Below, piece by piece: positions 35,307 to 45,528 of a stretch of 52,154 nucleotides of DNA (the first letter of the stretch is position 1; every line of letters starts with the position of its first letter). Origin of the DNA: an uncultured Muribaculaceae bacterium (lineage in GTDB: Bacteria; Bacteroidota; Bacteroidia; Bacteroidales; Muribaculaceae). The notes under the pieces are model-generated. The model searched no databases. It was not told the origin of the DNA and was given only the letters and a program-made list of their open reading frames with translations. The position numbers were made by a program, and so were the translations under genes. The stretch spans positions 1 through 52,154 of the forward strand of contig CAJTYH010000023.1 of NCBI GenBank assembly GCA_910583675.1. The letters are read 5' to 3'.

Positions 35307-37628
35307 TCAGAACGGATACCCTATGGCAAGATGAAAGGCAAGCGATTTACGGAAGGATTCCATGTTGTAATATCCGCCGTGGCCGGTGTCGTAGGGGGCG
35401 TGGATCCCCACTCCGAGATCGGCTCGCACTACGAGCATGCTTATGTCAAGACGCAATCCGGCTCCTGTGCCGAGGGCTATGTCGCGAAGGAAAGTCTTGG
35501 CTTGGAGTTCTCCTCCCGGACGCAATTTGTCTTTCTTGAGCAGCCATACGTTGCCGGCATCAAGGAATACCGCACCATGGATGGGGCCTATGATGGGGAA
35601 GCGGTACTCTACGTTGGCCTCGAACTTGAATGTACCCGTTTGGTCGAAATAGCTGTCGCGTACATCCTTGGGTGGCCTGTAGCTGCCTGGCCCGAGCGAG
35701 CGCACGGTGAACGCACGGATAGAGTTGGCACCCCCCACGTAGAATTGCTCGGCATACGGCACCTCCTTGGAGTTGCCATATGCGTGAGCCGCTCCAAGTG
35801 CGACGCGGCTTACAAGCCAGTTGTCTCCCCACAGGCGGCGGTTGTATACGAGTTGCGTGGTGCCTTTTACGAATTGCGAGAACCGTGTGCCGAACAGTTC
35901 CTTTTCCCCGTGCTTGCCGGCAAGCTCATATACGCACCAGAAGAGGTTTCCGGCTTCCTGCACGGTAAACTGCCAGTTGATCGCATTGTCTGCGTCAAAG
36001 GCACGGTCATACATGTAGCTGTACTGCAACTGAGGTATGTACTGGCTCTGGAAGCTGAGCGCGATCGCGGGATTGGCTCCGGTAATGGAGTCGAATGCAT
36101 GGGTGGTGTGCAGGAGGTTGGTGTATGTGAGTTTGAACGGGGTGAGGGTATGCGAGGAATTGCGCGACGACTGCCAGTCGTAGCTGAACGAGAAGTTGAA
36201 CTGCGCCATCTTGAAGTAGTGCGGACGGTTCAGCAGTTCGAAATTCAGCGAGAAACGTGTCCAGTTGAGGTTGCGTTTTCCGCGTTTTATGAATTTCGGG
36301 GCGAGCAGACGCGGTATCGCCAACGACGTGGTTATCCCCGCTTCATATGAGTTGAATATAGATGAGTTTCCGCGGCCCGACTGCCATTCGTAGTTTCCGG
36401 TAAGTGTCACGGAGAATTGTTCGCCTCCTCCGAATATGTTTCGGTTGGTGATGCCGATAAGTGCACCGGGGCCGATGTAGGAGTTTGATTTCGAGGAGGC
36501 GTTAAGCTCTATCGTTGCCTCCAGGGGGGTATCGAAGGTGCAGTTGATGTTCACGTTGAGCTTGTTGTCCGTCAGTCCGGAGTCCGGCACCACCTCTATG
36601 CCTATGTTGTTGAATATGCCGAGGCGAGCAAGGCGTGTCTGCGTTCGGTTCATGTCGCGCACGGAAAATGTGCGCCCTTCGCGGAAGGTGACGCACTCAG
36701 GTATGAGCTGGTGACGCAGGCGCGACGGTTTCATCTGTATGAGTGTCCCGCGTGAGGTCTGGATCGTGTCCGGGGTGCCACCTCCTTGATTCCTGTAAGC
36801 GTAGACGGTCACGTCGCCGGTGACATATTTCCGGAGCATGCGCGCCGGGATGTTGCTGGCAAGCATCATGCGGAGGTCTATCTCCATCGGTACCTGTAGG
36901 GAGTCTGCCAGATATTCGATATAATCGGGACGGAAAAAGTAATAGCCTTTGTTGCGCAGGACGTTGGTTATGCGTGTGCGTGCGGCAGAGAGGGAGTCGG
37001 TGCAATAGCGCTCGCCTCGCTTCAGATATGGGTCTGCGGCGGCGATGGAGTCTATGAGATGGTTCAAGGCACATGTATCCGGCAGGAAGGCTATGGAATC
37101 AAGCGTGTATAAGGGGCCGGTGTTTATCGTATAGCTGATTTTTGCCTTTTTCGGATTCTTCTGTGTCAGTACTTCATATGAGGCCGATCCCCTGAAATAT
37201 CCGTTGTTGTCAAGTATTTCGTCGGCCATTTTGGATCGGACGTTTGGACGAACATCGCTCACGAGCACCGGTTCCGATACCAGTTTCTCATACAGCCAAT
37301 GTTTCAGTCCTTTTTCAGGATTGTCCCAGTTATTGTAGACCCATAGCCCGACAGGGAACGGCATGCGGTATTTTGCGGATTTGAAAATGGCATTGTTTGG
37401 TGGCACGCTGACTGCTGAGGTGAGCTGTTCCTCTACGGAGGCCGGAACGTTCTCCCCTTCAGCGCCATTGATGTCTATTTTCTTTACGCCGATATAGAGT
37501 TGTTCCCCATCTGGTATCCGTTTGGTCGTGGAGCACCCTACGGCTAAGATGGATGCCGCGATTGCGACACAGCCGGCAAGGATGCGTGTGACGGTTCGGT
37601 GGGTGATATGTTTAGCGGTCATTCTCAT
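35307..37628 (-). CDS. tamL: TamL/TamA-like outer-membrane protein with lipoprotein signal
   Basis: Omp85-family outer-membrane barrel that works with TamB in envelope assembly. 773 residues: signal with lipobox I-L-A-V-G-C-S (cysteine near residue 32), POTRA-like domains (about 45-370), and a 16-strand-type barrel to the C-terminal F (I-G-Y-P-F). Known Bacteroidota TamA homologues are lipoproteins called TamL, which fits. The start at 37628 overlaps the tamB stop by 17 bases; a second ATG at 37622 is also possible. Confidence 0.88.
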   Translation of the reverse strand: MRMTAKHITHRTVTRILAGCVAIAASILAVGCSTTKRIPDGEQLYIGVKKIDINGAEGENVPASVEEQLTSAVSVPPNNAIFKSAKYRMPFPVGLWVYNNWDNPEKGLKHWLYEKLVSEPVLVSDVRPNVRSKMADEILDNNGYFRGSASYEVLTQKNPKKAKISYTINTGPLYTLDSIAFLPDTCALNHLIDSIAAADPYLKRGERYCTDSLSAARTRITNVLRNKGYYFFRPDYIEYLADSLQVPMEIDLRMMLASNIPARMLRKYVTGDVTVYAYRNQGGGTPDTIQTSRGTLIQMKPSRLRHQLIPECVTFREGRTFSVRDMNRTQTRLARLGIFNNIGIEVVPDSGLTDNKLNVNINCTFDTPLEATIELNASSKSNSYIGPGALIGITNRNIFGGGEQFSVTLTGNYEWQSGRGNSSIFNSYEAGITTSLAIPRLLAPKFIKRGKRNLNWTRFSLNFELLNRPHYFKMAQFNFSFSYDWQSSRNSSHTLTPFKLTYTNLLHTTHAFDSITGANPAIALSFQSQYIPQLQYSYMYDRAFDADNAINWQFTVQEAGNLFWCVYELAGKHGEKELFGTRFSQFVKGTTQLVYNRRLWGDNWLVSRVALGAAHAYGNSKEVPYAEQFYVGGANSIRAFTVRSLGPGSYRPPKDVRDSYFDQTGTFKFEANVEYRFPIIGPIHGAVFLDAGNVWLLKKDKLRPGGELQAKTFLRDIALGTGAGLRLDISMLVVRADLGVGIHAPYDTGHGGYYNMESFRKSLAFHLAIGYPF

Positions 37629-40600
37629 CGTCTGTTGCGTTTTTTGCGTTTGTGGGCAGAGGATTTACGGTGACGGCATCGGAGGGTGCCGGAGCGAAGG
37701 GTTGTGTCGGGGAGTCCGGCTGTGGCGGCTGGATCTCCTGTTGTGGAGCCAATGGCGCTTCACGATGCCGTTTCTTTGGTCGCAGGAACTTGAAGATGTC
37801 GCCTATGCGCCTGATCTTCTTTTTGTATACGAAACCGACACCGGTCTGGGTGATCTCCCCTTCGAGGATGCTCTCGTAGCCGGTATGGCGGAAGAGCCGC
37901 ACATACATGGTTCCGGCACGGTTGAGCATGTACTCGAATGATATGTCGGCTATGAGATTCTGTGCGAAGTTCTCATCCGCCTCGGCATCGGTAGTGTAGT
38001 TACCGCCGACGACGATCTTGAAACGGTCGTTGAACAGCGACTTGCTTACGCGGTAGCTGTAGTTCATGGCGGTGGTGTTGCTACCGTCCACGGTTTTGTC
38101 ATACTGGTTTATGCCGAATGATATATCCACACCCTTTATGGCTGAGGAAGCCCAGCTGTTAAGTTGCGACTCAAGGAAACCGAACAGTGCGTTGGTGCCG
38201 GCGTTGCCTCCCGAAATGGTCTGTGTGCCTCCGCTGCGGTATGTGCCGGAGATAAGGAGGTTCATCGCCTGATTTGCCCTTTGCTCATCCGTCATACCCT
38301 TAAGCTCATTGGCTATGGTTATGTCGTCGGGGCAACTGAGGTCGAATGCCACGTTCATCTCGTCAAGCGTTCCCGTCACATTCAGTCCCACGTTGAAGTT
38401 GACGACACGGTTATTGTTGTTGACTGATACGTTCGCGCGTATGTTGTCCTCGGCGATCACATTCAGTATCGGGTTCATCATGTCGCCGTTGAAGGCTACA
38501 TAACTGCCTTCCTGGAAGTTGAACATCTTTTCACCCATTACCGGGACTGAATACCGAACGAATCCTCCGCTTATGTTGAGGCGCCCGGTGAAACGCTGGT
38601 CGTTCATGTAGTCCTGCGTATAGCTGAAATTGCCGTTGGACTGCAGTTGTACCCTGTTTTTGCCGTCGGTGGAGAGGTCTACGGCGATCGTGGTGCCTGT
38701 GGAAACCGTAAGGCGTGCGTCTATGTCCATCATCATTCGTGACTTTGCAATGGTATCAGCATCCTCGACTTGGGTGGTGTCGTTGAAGTTGACGAATTTC
38801 ACCATGTCCTGGGTGCTGCGTGACGTGATTGCGTTTACTGCGTCAGGCATAACATATGTCACATTGGTGCCGGGAAGTATGTTCAGTGCAGCGTCTATGT
38901 CAAGCATGCTGAGCGAACCTTTCACCTTGCCGTCGAGATTTATGTATGCCTTGCCGTAGGCTTGGCTCTTGCGGCTGCGCTGTGAGTTGACTATCTGCAT
39001 ATTGCGGGCGGTAAGGGAAAGGTCGATCAGAGGTGACGCTATGGATTTGAGGTCTACGCTGCCGTTGATCATGAGCGGATTGGAATTTGCGCCCGTGATG
39101 GAGAAGTCCTTGAACATAACGACGTTGTTTTCAACAGGTATCTTTTCCTCGGAGAATCTGAACGGCGTGCCGAGCATCGTCATGTTCACTGTGGTGCTGT
39201 CAAAGTCAAGGTATCCGTTGAATTGCGGATCGGAGGGTGAGCCGGTCACGTCCATCTGTCCGTTGAGCACTCCTGAAAGGTTTGCCGTTCCCCTTGGCAG
39301 GAAGGGGTTGGCTACACTCAGGGGGAAACGGATCATCCTGAAATCAAGCAGGAACGGATTGGGAGCCGTGGAGTCGTTCAGGTTGCCTGATGCAGTGATG
39401 GCCTTTGTGCCGTTTACAGCCAGTGCGGTTGTGGCACGGATGGTTCCTGAGGCGTTTGTGGTGAGGTCTATGTCAAGATCGAAGTCCCCGACCTTCTGAC
39501 GGTCATAATTGAAATTCTTGAGTGATACGATGCCCTTGCCATTTATGTCCGGCAGGTTCAGGTTCACTTTCATGTCGGCTGAAAGGTCGCCTGTGATCGG
39601 CGGCGCGAATGGATTAAGCGCGATCCAGTCTGCCAGTTTGATGTCGCTCACCTGAAGGTTTATGTCTTCCTGCAGCGAGTCTCCCTCATGGGAATGGTCG
39701 GTAAACAGTTTGATGGAGCTTTCCGAGTTGCGCAAGTGCAGGTTGGCATCCAGATGCTTTGACAGTAGGTTGAATCTTATGACATTGTCCTTGTTTATTT
39801 CCCAGTCCTTGTAACCTATGATCGGGTGGAACGGCACGAAACGCAGGCTCACGTTGCTGCTGTCCTGCATCTGTGCCATAAGGCCGATGCTGTAGCCTGT
39901 CTCACCTTGTATGTTCTGTTGTTTGAAAAGCAGGGCGAGGAAGTTTGCGCTGATGTATCCTTTTGCTGAGACATTGGCAAATTGGTCGAATGTACCCGGT
40001 CTGTTTGCCATGTTTGCTTCATAAAGCATGTAGGCTCCACGCTGGTGGAGGTTCAGGTTCAGGGTATCTATCAGGGTATTGCCCGTTTTCAGTCGTGTCA
40101 GCAGTGCGTGTGCCTGTATGATGCTGTCATTTCGGGCATTGAGGTTGACTTTGGAGAAGGAGATCTTCTGTCCTGACATGAAGTCTGCAAGCAGGTTGTT
40201 GCCGCCACCGGCGTTGAATGCAAGTGCGAACGGTGGGAGTGCCTGTTGCAGGGAGTCTATGGATAGTCGCCGACGCGTGATGTCGTGGTCAAGGCGTGTG
40301 GTGGCAACGGTAATGCGTGCCAGAAGTGTGTCAAGTGAGACGGGGCTTGAGAAATCCAGAGCCAGATCGTTGTTGCGTATTCTGGCATCGGTAAGGGAGT
40401 CGGCGGTATTGAATGCAAGGTCTATGTTCTCGGCCTTGATTTGCTGACCGGGCATCTGCCATACGAGCCGGGAGATGTTCATGTCTGCATTTAGCGTCAT
40501 GGCACGTCCGGGTTTCTTTCGCGTGGCAGCAACCGGTGGGATGAACGAGGCATTGCCGTTGAGACTCACAGACCCCTCGGCTATGGTGTCGGAGAGTGCG

Positions 40601-42525
40601 AGCGCATGCAGGTCGATGTGTCGCACGACACCGTCGAAAGTCCAGTCAAGCTGTTTTCCGGCCAGGTTTCCGGCGGCATTTATGTCGAAATCCACTCCGG
40701 GGTTGTTGGAGCTTGCCTCCACCTTGGCTTCCCCTCCTGCGAGTATTGCGTCAAGGGTTATGTTCTTGTATGTAGTTCCGTTGTAGGTCACGTGGTTGAG
40801 GACGATGGACGCATCGGTATGTGTCTTGGGAGAGAAGAAGTCGAATCCCTCACCCTGGGCTGTGATAGTGGCGTTCAGGTCTCGAACCCCCATTGTCGGT
40901 AATATGGCCTGTACGGGAAAATCGTTGAAATCGGCATGTACATCATAGCCTTGTACGCGGTTGTTCCACATGGCATCCAAGGCTATGTCGCCCCCCTTGG
41001 TAAGGGCGCGGAGTCGTCCGTTGATTACACCTCCGGCCATGGTGGCAGATCCCACCATGCGCAGTGGGGGGATATTCACTGTGCGCCTCATTTTTGCGTT
41101 GAGGAGTGCCGTCTTGATGAACTTTCCGTCTGAGATTGATCCAGTCAGTTCTATATTGCCATGTGCCTTGTTAAAGTCGGTGTAGTTGGCTATGCTGCCT
41201 TCTGCAGAGATGGTGATATGGCGTGGTATCTCGGCACTTGCACGGCTTATCCTGAGGTCGTCCATGCTGCCGGAAATGTCGGCAACGATGCGTAAAGGCT
41301 GGTACTGCGGGAACTGTCTTATGATCGGGGCGACCGCTGGGGGTGCCAGACGGCTCAGGTCGTCCATTCCGATGGTTGCCCCGAGGTTGACGGATATGGG
41401 TGCGTTTACAGTGTCCATTCCCATCATCGCCTCCAGTGAGATGGTGGAAGACGGGGTGGTGACCATGAAATGACGCGCGTACATCGCCGTGGAGTCCATG
41501 GCGAATGTGCCGGCCAGATTGAGTGATATGCCGCAACGCTCGCGGGCTGATATCCGTTTTACCGGGACTATGATTTCAGAACCGTGGTTCATGAATGAGT
41601 CCACTTCTATGTTTATTTCAGATGCCTCGATGTATGATGGATCGAAATTCTCGGATGGGATCGCTCCCTCGGTTGCATAGAGGGCATGCGAATTGGTCAG
41701 TCGGAGTTTGTCGGCTCTTATAGTCCATGGTACGGATGGAATGGTGTCCGATTGCAGTTTTTCCGTCGGTTGGATTGTGTCGGGGAGTGCATGCGATGGA
41801 TCCGGAGTGATGTATTTGGCATCCACATCGGAGATTACAAGTCTCCCGAGATCTATCGTGCTTTTACCCAGATCAATGTTCGCTTTTTCGAGCGTCGCCG
41901 CAGGAAGGTCGCACGCAAGGTCTACGATGGTAGGCTTGTATTGCATTTCATATGAAATGTCCTTTAGTGCGGCGCGGTCAAGCGATATTTTCCATTCCAC
42001 CGGTTCACTCTCTTTTTTTGCAGGTGGGACAGTATCTGTGGTAAGGATCATGTTCACTTTCCCTCCCCGGGCATCAAGGCTGCTTATGTCGACATGGTGC
42101 GAAGCGAGGCTTACCGATGTTCCGGTAAGCGATGCATTTGCCAGACCGGCTCGCATGTACATGGTGGAGTCGGGAGTGCCGATATTGACAATGGCCTTTT
42201 CGATAACAAGATCGGGAACCACAACTTGCCCGGCAAGCAACGGCATGATTTCCACTCCGGTGTGCAGACTGGCAGCCTTTATCTCCATGCCCGAGGTCTG
42301 CATTGAAAGTGAGTCTGCTGAAATCTTTGCAGGGAATGACAGTCGTAGTCTTTTAACCGATAATTCCATGTCTCCTGAGGCATTCACCATATCAACCACC
42401 CGGGTTATGACAAGATCCTGGACGGGGGGGATATAGAGCAGAATCAATATGACAGCCACGAGACCGAATAGGCTGATTGCGATCCATTTCAGCGTATTAA
42501 GGCAATATGTGAGAATTTTTTTCAC
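37612..42525 (-). CDS. tamB: Translocation and assembly module TamB
   Basis: Very long periplasm-spanning protein anchored in the inner membrane, thought to move lipids or barrel proteins to the outer membrane with its TamA/TamL partner. About 1637 residues from a GTG start at 42525; an ATG at 42582 adds 19 residues, but a -7-like box at 42552-42559 lies within that extension. One N-terminal helix (W-I-A-I-S-L-F-G-L-V-A), then repeating beta strands, and the C-terminal TamB domain (I-S-G-G-F-V-R-Y, D-D-I-T-I-A-N-E-L, F-G-I-N-Q-Y). A proline-rich tail of about 60 residues after the domain is unusual. It overlaps tamL and is co-transcribed with it. Confidence 0.92.
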   Translation of the reverse strand: MKKILTYCLNTLKWIAISLFGLVAVILILLYIPPVQDLVITRVVDMVNASGDMELSVKRLRLSFPAKISADSLSMQTSGMEIKAASLHTGVEIMPLLAGQVVVPDLVIEKAIVNIGTPDSTMYMRAGLANASLTGTSVSLASHHVDISSLDARGGKVNMILTTDTVPPAKKESEPVEWKISLDRAALKDISYEMQYKPTIVDLACDLPAATLEKANIDLGKSTIDLGRLVISDVDAKYITPDPSHALPDTIQPTEKLQSDTIPSVPWTIRADKLRLTNSHALYATEGAIPSENFDPSYIEASEINIEVDSFMNHGSEIIVPVKRISARERCGISLNLAGTFAMDSTAMYARHFMVTTPSSTISLEAMMGMDTVNAPISVNLGATIGMDDLSRLAPPAVAPIIRQFPQYQPLRIVADISGSMDDLRISRASAEIPRHITISAEGSIANYTDFNKAHGNIELTGSISDGKFIKTALLNAKMRRTVNIPPLRMVGSATMAGGVINGRLRALTKGGDIALDAMWNNRVQGYDVHADFNDFPVQAILPTMGVRDLNATITAQGEGFDFFSPKTHTDASIVLNHVTYNGTTYKNITLDAILAGGEAKVEASSNNPGVDFDINAAGNLAGKQLDWTFDGVVRHIDLHALALSDTIAEGSVSLNGNASFIPPVAATRKKPGRAMTLNADMNISRLVWQMPGQQIKAENIDLAFNTADSLTDARIRNNDLALDFSSPVSLDTLLARITVATTRLDHDITRRRLSIDSLQQALPPFALAFNAGGGNNLLADFMSGQKISFSKVNLNARNDSIIQAHALLTRLKTGNTLIDTLNLNLHQRGAYMLYEANMANRPGTFDQFANVSAKGYISANFLALLFKQQNIQGETGYSIGLMAQMQDSSNVSLRFVPFHPIIGYKDWEINKDNVIRFNLLSKHLDANLHLRNSESSIKLFTDHSHEGDSLQEDINLQVSDIKLADWIALNPFAPPITGDLSADMKVNLNLPDINGKGIVSLKNFNYDRQKVGDFDLDIDLTTNASGTIRATTALAVNGTKAITASGNLNDSTAPNPFLLDFRMIRFPLSVANPFLPRGTANLSGVLNGQMDVTGSPSDPQFNGYLDFDSTTVNMTMLGTPFRFSEEKIPVENNVVMFKDFSITGANSNPLMINGSVDLKSIASPLIDLSLTARNMQIVNSQRSRKSQAYGKAYINLDGKVKGSLSMLDIDAALNILPGTNVTYVMPDAVNAITSRSTQDMVKFVNFNDTTQVEDADTIAKSRMMMDIDARLTVSTGTTIAVDLSTDGKNRVQLQSNGNFSYTQDYMNDQRFTGRLNISGGFVRYSVPVMGEKMFNFQEGSYVAFNGDMMNPILNVIAEDNIRANVSVNNNNRVVNFNVGLNVTGTLDEMNVAFDLSCPDDITIANELKGMTDEQRANQAMNLLISGTYRSGGTQTISGGNAGTNALFGFLESQLNSWASSAIKGVDISFGINQYDKTVDGSNTTAMNYSYRVSKSLFNDRFKIVVGGNYTTDAEADENFAQNLIADISFEYMLNRAGTMYVRLFRHTGYESILEGEITQTGVGFVYKKKIRRIGDIFKFLRPKKRHREAPLAPQQEIQPPQPDSPTQPFAPAPSDAVTVNPLPTNAKNATDDENDR

Positions 42526-42551
42526 TGTCGTCGGAAGTGGTAATGGTAGTT

Positions 42552-42559
42552 GAAACGTA
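42552..42559 (-). promoter_or_regulatory. -7-like box TACGTTTC before tamB
   Basis: Seven of eight bases match TAnnTTTG; favours the GTG start at 42525. Confidence 0.4.
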
Positions 42560-42586
42560 ATTATTATATGTCTTTTTAACAATTAA

Positions 42587-42613
42587 GCACGCGGAATGTT
42601 GTATTCCGCGTGC
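42587..42613 (-). terminator. Terminator after the lipid-kinase gene
   Basis: Arms GCACGCGGAAT and ATTCCGCGTGC with a 5-base loop, 60 bases after the stop at 42673. Only a weak T-rich stretch follows on the minus strand. Confidence 0.65.
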
Positions 42614-42672
42614 GAATTATCCTCAAGGCATACAGGGAAGATTTGCGATATGACTGCCGGTTCTGGGAATGC

Positions 42673-43671
42673 TCAACGGAATATATGATGGATTGATATC
42701 CTGGCATCACGCAGCATCTCTTTCAGTGGGGTGACTATCGGACGGAACGTGTCACGGTCAATAGGTGTGAAAATAGGGAGTGCACCGCGATGGCATTTTA
42801 CATCAAGTATGCCGTCCAGCATCATCGGTTCTCCGTCCACGTGCGCTTCCCCTTCTCCGGAGCGATAGATCACAGCGGCAGGTGCGCGGAAACAGTGTAC
42901 CATCGTGTTCTTGTTTATGAAACCGGTGAAGATGTCCATACCCATTACAGCTGCGTCTATGGGTGAGCCTGAATGTACTACCGTTATGTCCAGTAGACCG
43001 TCTGTAATGGATGCCTCGGGTGCTATATAGGCGTTGTTTCCCCATTGTGAGGCGTTGCAGACAGCCACCAGGAAAGCTTTCTCGGTCAGGATCTTTCCGT
43101 TTGCGCTTATGGTGTAGGTCTGTGGGCGGAATTGGACGTACTCCGACACGGCAGAACGCACATAACTCAGCAGTCCGCGATGGCTCTGACGGGCGAAACG
43201 GTGGCTCACCGCAGCATCGAAGCCCATACCGAACGTGCAGAAGAACGGCACTCCGTTGACTGTGCCGTAGTCGGAACGCACGATGTTCTGTTGTTCGATT
43301 ATCTGCAAGGCAAGTTCTATGTCCACAGGTATGCCAAGGTGCCGCGCCAGTCCGTTGCCGGATCCTGCAGGGAGTATGCCCAGCGCCGTGTCCGAGCCGC
43401 ATAATGCACGTGCGGTTTCGTTGATGGTGCCGTCTCCGCCACAGGCGAGCACTCCGGCGTAGCCCGTCCTGGCCGCTTCTGATGCAAAGTCCGTAGCATC
43501 TCCGCGTCCGCCTGTGAACCGTAGATCCATCTGGAAACCTGCCTTCGCAAGGCGTTCCTCAACCATCTCCGGCACTCCTTTTTTGCTTCCGGTGCCGGAG
43601 ATCGGGTTGATAATAAGCATTATGCGCTTGCGCGCTGAAGTGGTGTCAAGTCTGTTGCTCTGTAGATCCAT
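42673..43671 (-). CDS. Diacylglycerol kinase-like lipid kinase (YegS/DagK family)
   Basis: 332 residues. The family core is present: I-N-P-I-S-G-T-G-S-K (about 21-30), the nucleotide loop G-G-D-G-T-I-N-E (about 79-86), L-P-A-G-S-G-N-G-L-A (about 100-109) and H-V-D-G-E-P near the C-terminus. It phosphorylates a lipid such as diacylglycerol or a sphingoid base at the inner face of the membrane; Bacteroidota make sphingolipids, so a sphingosine-kinase-like substrate is possible. The sequence alone cannot decide this. Confidence 0.88.
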   Translation of the reverse strand: MDLQSNRLDTTSARKRIMLIINPISGTGSKKGVPEMVEERLAKAGFQMDLRFTGGRGDATDFASEAARTGYAGVLACGGDGTINETARALCGSDTALGILPAGSGNGLARHLGIPVDIELALQIIEQQNIVRSDYGTVNGVPFFCTFGMGFDAAVSHRFARQSHRGLLSYVRSAVSEYVQFRPQTYTISANGKILTEKAFLVAVCNASQWGNNAYIAPEASITDGLLDITVVHSGSPIDAAVMGMDIFTGFINKNTMVHCFRAPAAVIYRSGEGEAHVDGEPMMLDGILDVKCHRGALPIFTPIDRDTFRPIVTPLKEMLRDARISIHHIFR

Positions 43672-43704
43672 TGATTTTAGGGCAATATCTTGCAGGCTTC
43701 ATTG

Positions 43705-45450
43705 TCACTCGCGCACGAGCACTCTCAGCGGTGTATGCTGCTGGTCAGTGACAATGAGGTATATACCTGTGGGAAGTAGTATTTCGGTGTTGTTCTCTAT
43801 CTGTTCGATGAAACGGATCATTCGTCCCGTGGTATCGAAGATGCGGCAACCGGTGTGGGGTGCGGCGCATACTATGCGCACTCCTCCTTCGGCGTAAGCC
43901 CATCCGAGCTGACTGTCGCCGTCTTCATCGGGCACGCCCAATGATGCGAGATCCACGGTCACTGTGTTGGAGTAGTCGGAATAATATCCGAGGCGGCAGG
44001 AACGCACGCAATAGGTCTCACGTCCTCCGGGGTTCGCGTCCTCGATTCGCAACTCGTTTGTCTCGGCAACGATTTCATATGTCTCTGCCTTGCCGTCCAC
44101 GAATGTAGTGCGGGTGACCACGTAGTAATCCACAACGTCCCCTTCCGGTTCTTCCCAGTTGGCGGTATAGGCGGTCGGTTCTATGTCGGATGGAGGGAGA
44201 GCCAGAAAGCTGTGGAGGGTCGGTACCGGAAGTGCCTCTCCGCGGAGTGCGATCCCGACGGATCCGTCAAGACCGCCGTCTGAGATTACAAGACGAGCCT
44301 GATGTGAGCCGAGTTCAGTCGGAGTATACTTCACACGCAGCCAGAAACCGTTGTCGGAGTTTACCGCCGAGGCGCTTATGGATGTGGCGTCGGGTATGAA
44401 GAATTTGCGGTTGTCGTATGGATAATCGCGTGGTTTTGTGATTGTGATGGTGAGGGTATTGGTTAGGTTCTCGCCGTGGAAGAAGAGGCTGGAGGTGTTG
44501 GTGCTTCCAATGGCGGTCTCTCCGAAATCAAGGCTCATGTCCTGTACGGGTGTTATGAGTTCTGCATCACCGGTCGGGATGTCGCTTCCGGGAACCCACA
44601 CGTGCCCTTTTTTGTCGCCCCACAGGTATTCTGCCAGTTCCGGATAATCGATGAATGGATTGCGGTTGGCCTGGATGGTGTATATCTCCTCGTTTCTGTC
44701 AAGTTCCTTCTGGCTTACAGGATCTTCACGGTGCCATTTGAGCAGCAACCTTATAGACCATTCGTTCAGCGTGGGATATGGGTTATTGTTGACCATGTAC
44801 GTGCGCGACCAATGTAGGTTCTGATAGCAGGTAACGACGTAGAAGTAGGTGCGTGCGAAATCTCCCTTGTATTCATCGTCCGGTTCGAAGACCCGTGCGG
44901 CTCCACCGCCTTGTCCGGCCATTGGAAGCCCCACGCGGCTTACGCCGTTATCGAATTGCAGCCCGGTGCTCTGTGCCTCCCCCAGCGGATAGTTGCTCTT
45001 TGCCATATTGGCGGATGCCTCGGAAGGATACAGGTGGAAAAGATCCACATAGGCCGGTGTGGATGTGGATCCGCCCCACCAGCTTTTGGGGAACGAGTGC
45101 TCGCGGTTCATGCCGCTGAATGAGGGGAGGTACAATGGAATGTCTCCGTACATGTCCCACCATTGCCCGTATCGTTCGTTCTCGGGTGGGTATACATCGG
45201 TTCTCCGGAAATACTGAGGCAGATTGGAGTATGACGATACCTCGGTGTGGTTGTAGATAAGTGTATGCAATGCGTTTTTGAGCGCTTCTCCCTGTTTGCC
45301 TGACGCGCTTCGGTAGTAGTTGGCCGGTATTGCAGCTGTGCCAGTCAGCGTGACCATGACAGCGGCAGCCATGGCGATAAGCCATCTCTTGGATATGGCA
45401 CATTTTTTCGCGCGTTGTGTGTCGCGGGGCGTAAATATTTCCATACTCAT
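43705..45450 (-). CDS. Secreted endonuclease I-family nuclease with Fn3-like domain and sorting tail
   Basis: 581 residues. After a signal region (M-A-A-A-V-M-V-T-L-T, cleavage near A-I-P-A) comes an endonuclease I domain (about 45-280) with catalytic segment N-R-E-H-S-F-P-K-S-W-W and the conserved F-H-L-Y-P-S-E-A-S-A-N-M and S-N-Y-P-L-G-E. Two beta domains follow, the second Fn3-like (about 415-510), and the tail I-F-D-T-T-G-R-M-I ... L-P-T-G-I-Y-L-I-V resembles a type IX secretion sorting domain. It probably digests extracellular DNA or RNA for nutrients or biofilm turnover. The start could also be the Met two codons later. Confidence 0.88.
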   Translation of the reverse strand: MSMEIFTPRDTQRAKKCAISKRWLIAMAAAVMVTLTGTAAIPANYYRSASGKQGEALKNALHTLIYNHTEVSSYSNLPQYFRRTDVYPPENERYGQWWDMYGDIPLYLPSFSGMNREHSFPKSWWGGSTSTPAYVDLFHLYPSEASANMAKSNYPLGEAQSTGLQFDNGVSRVGLPMAGQGGGAARVFEPDDEYKGDFARTYFYVVTCYQNLHWSRTYMVNNNPYPTLNEWSIRLLLKWHREDPVSQKELDRNEEIYTIQANRNPFIDYPELAEYLWGDKKGHVWVPGSDIPTGDAELITPVQDMSLDFGETAIGSTNTSSLFFHGENLTNTLTITITKPRDYPYDNRKFFIPDATSISASAVNSDNGFWLRVKYTPTELGSHQARLVISDGGLDGSVGIALRGEALPVPTLHSFLALPPSDIEPTAYTANWEEPEGDVVDYYVVTRTTFVDGKAETYEIVAETNELRIEDANPGGRETYCVRSCRLGYYSDYSNTVTVDLASLGVPDEDGDSQLGWAYAEGGVRIVCAAPHTGCRIFDTTGRMIRFIEQIENNTEILLPTGIYLIVTDQQHTPLRVLVRE

Positions 45451-45528
45451 AAATTATAAATAGTTGTCACCTGCCACAACAACGTCTCCGATGCCATAAA
45501 GGTTGACGTTCAGGTGCGACGATTTCTG

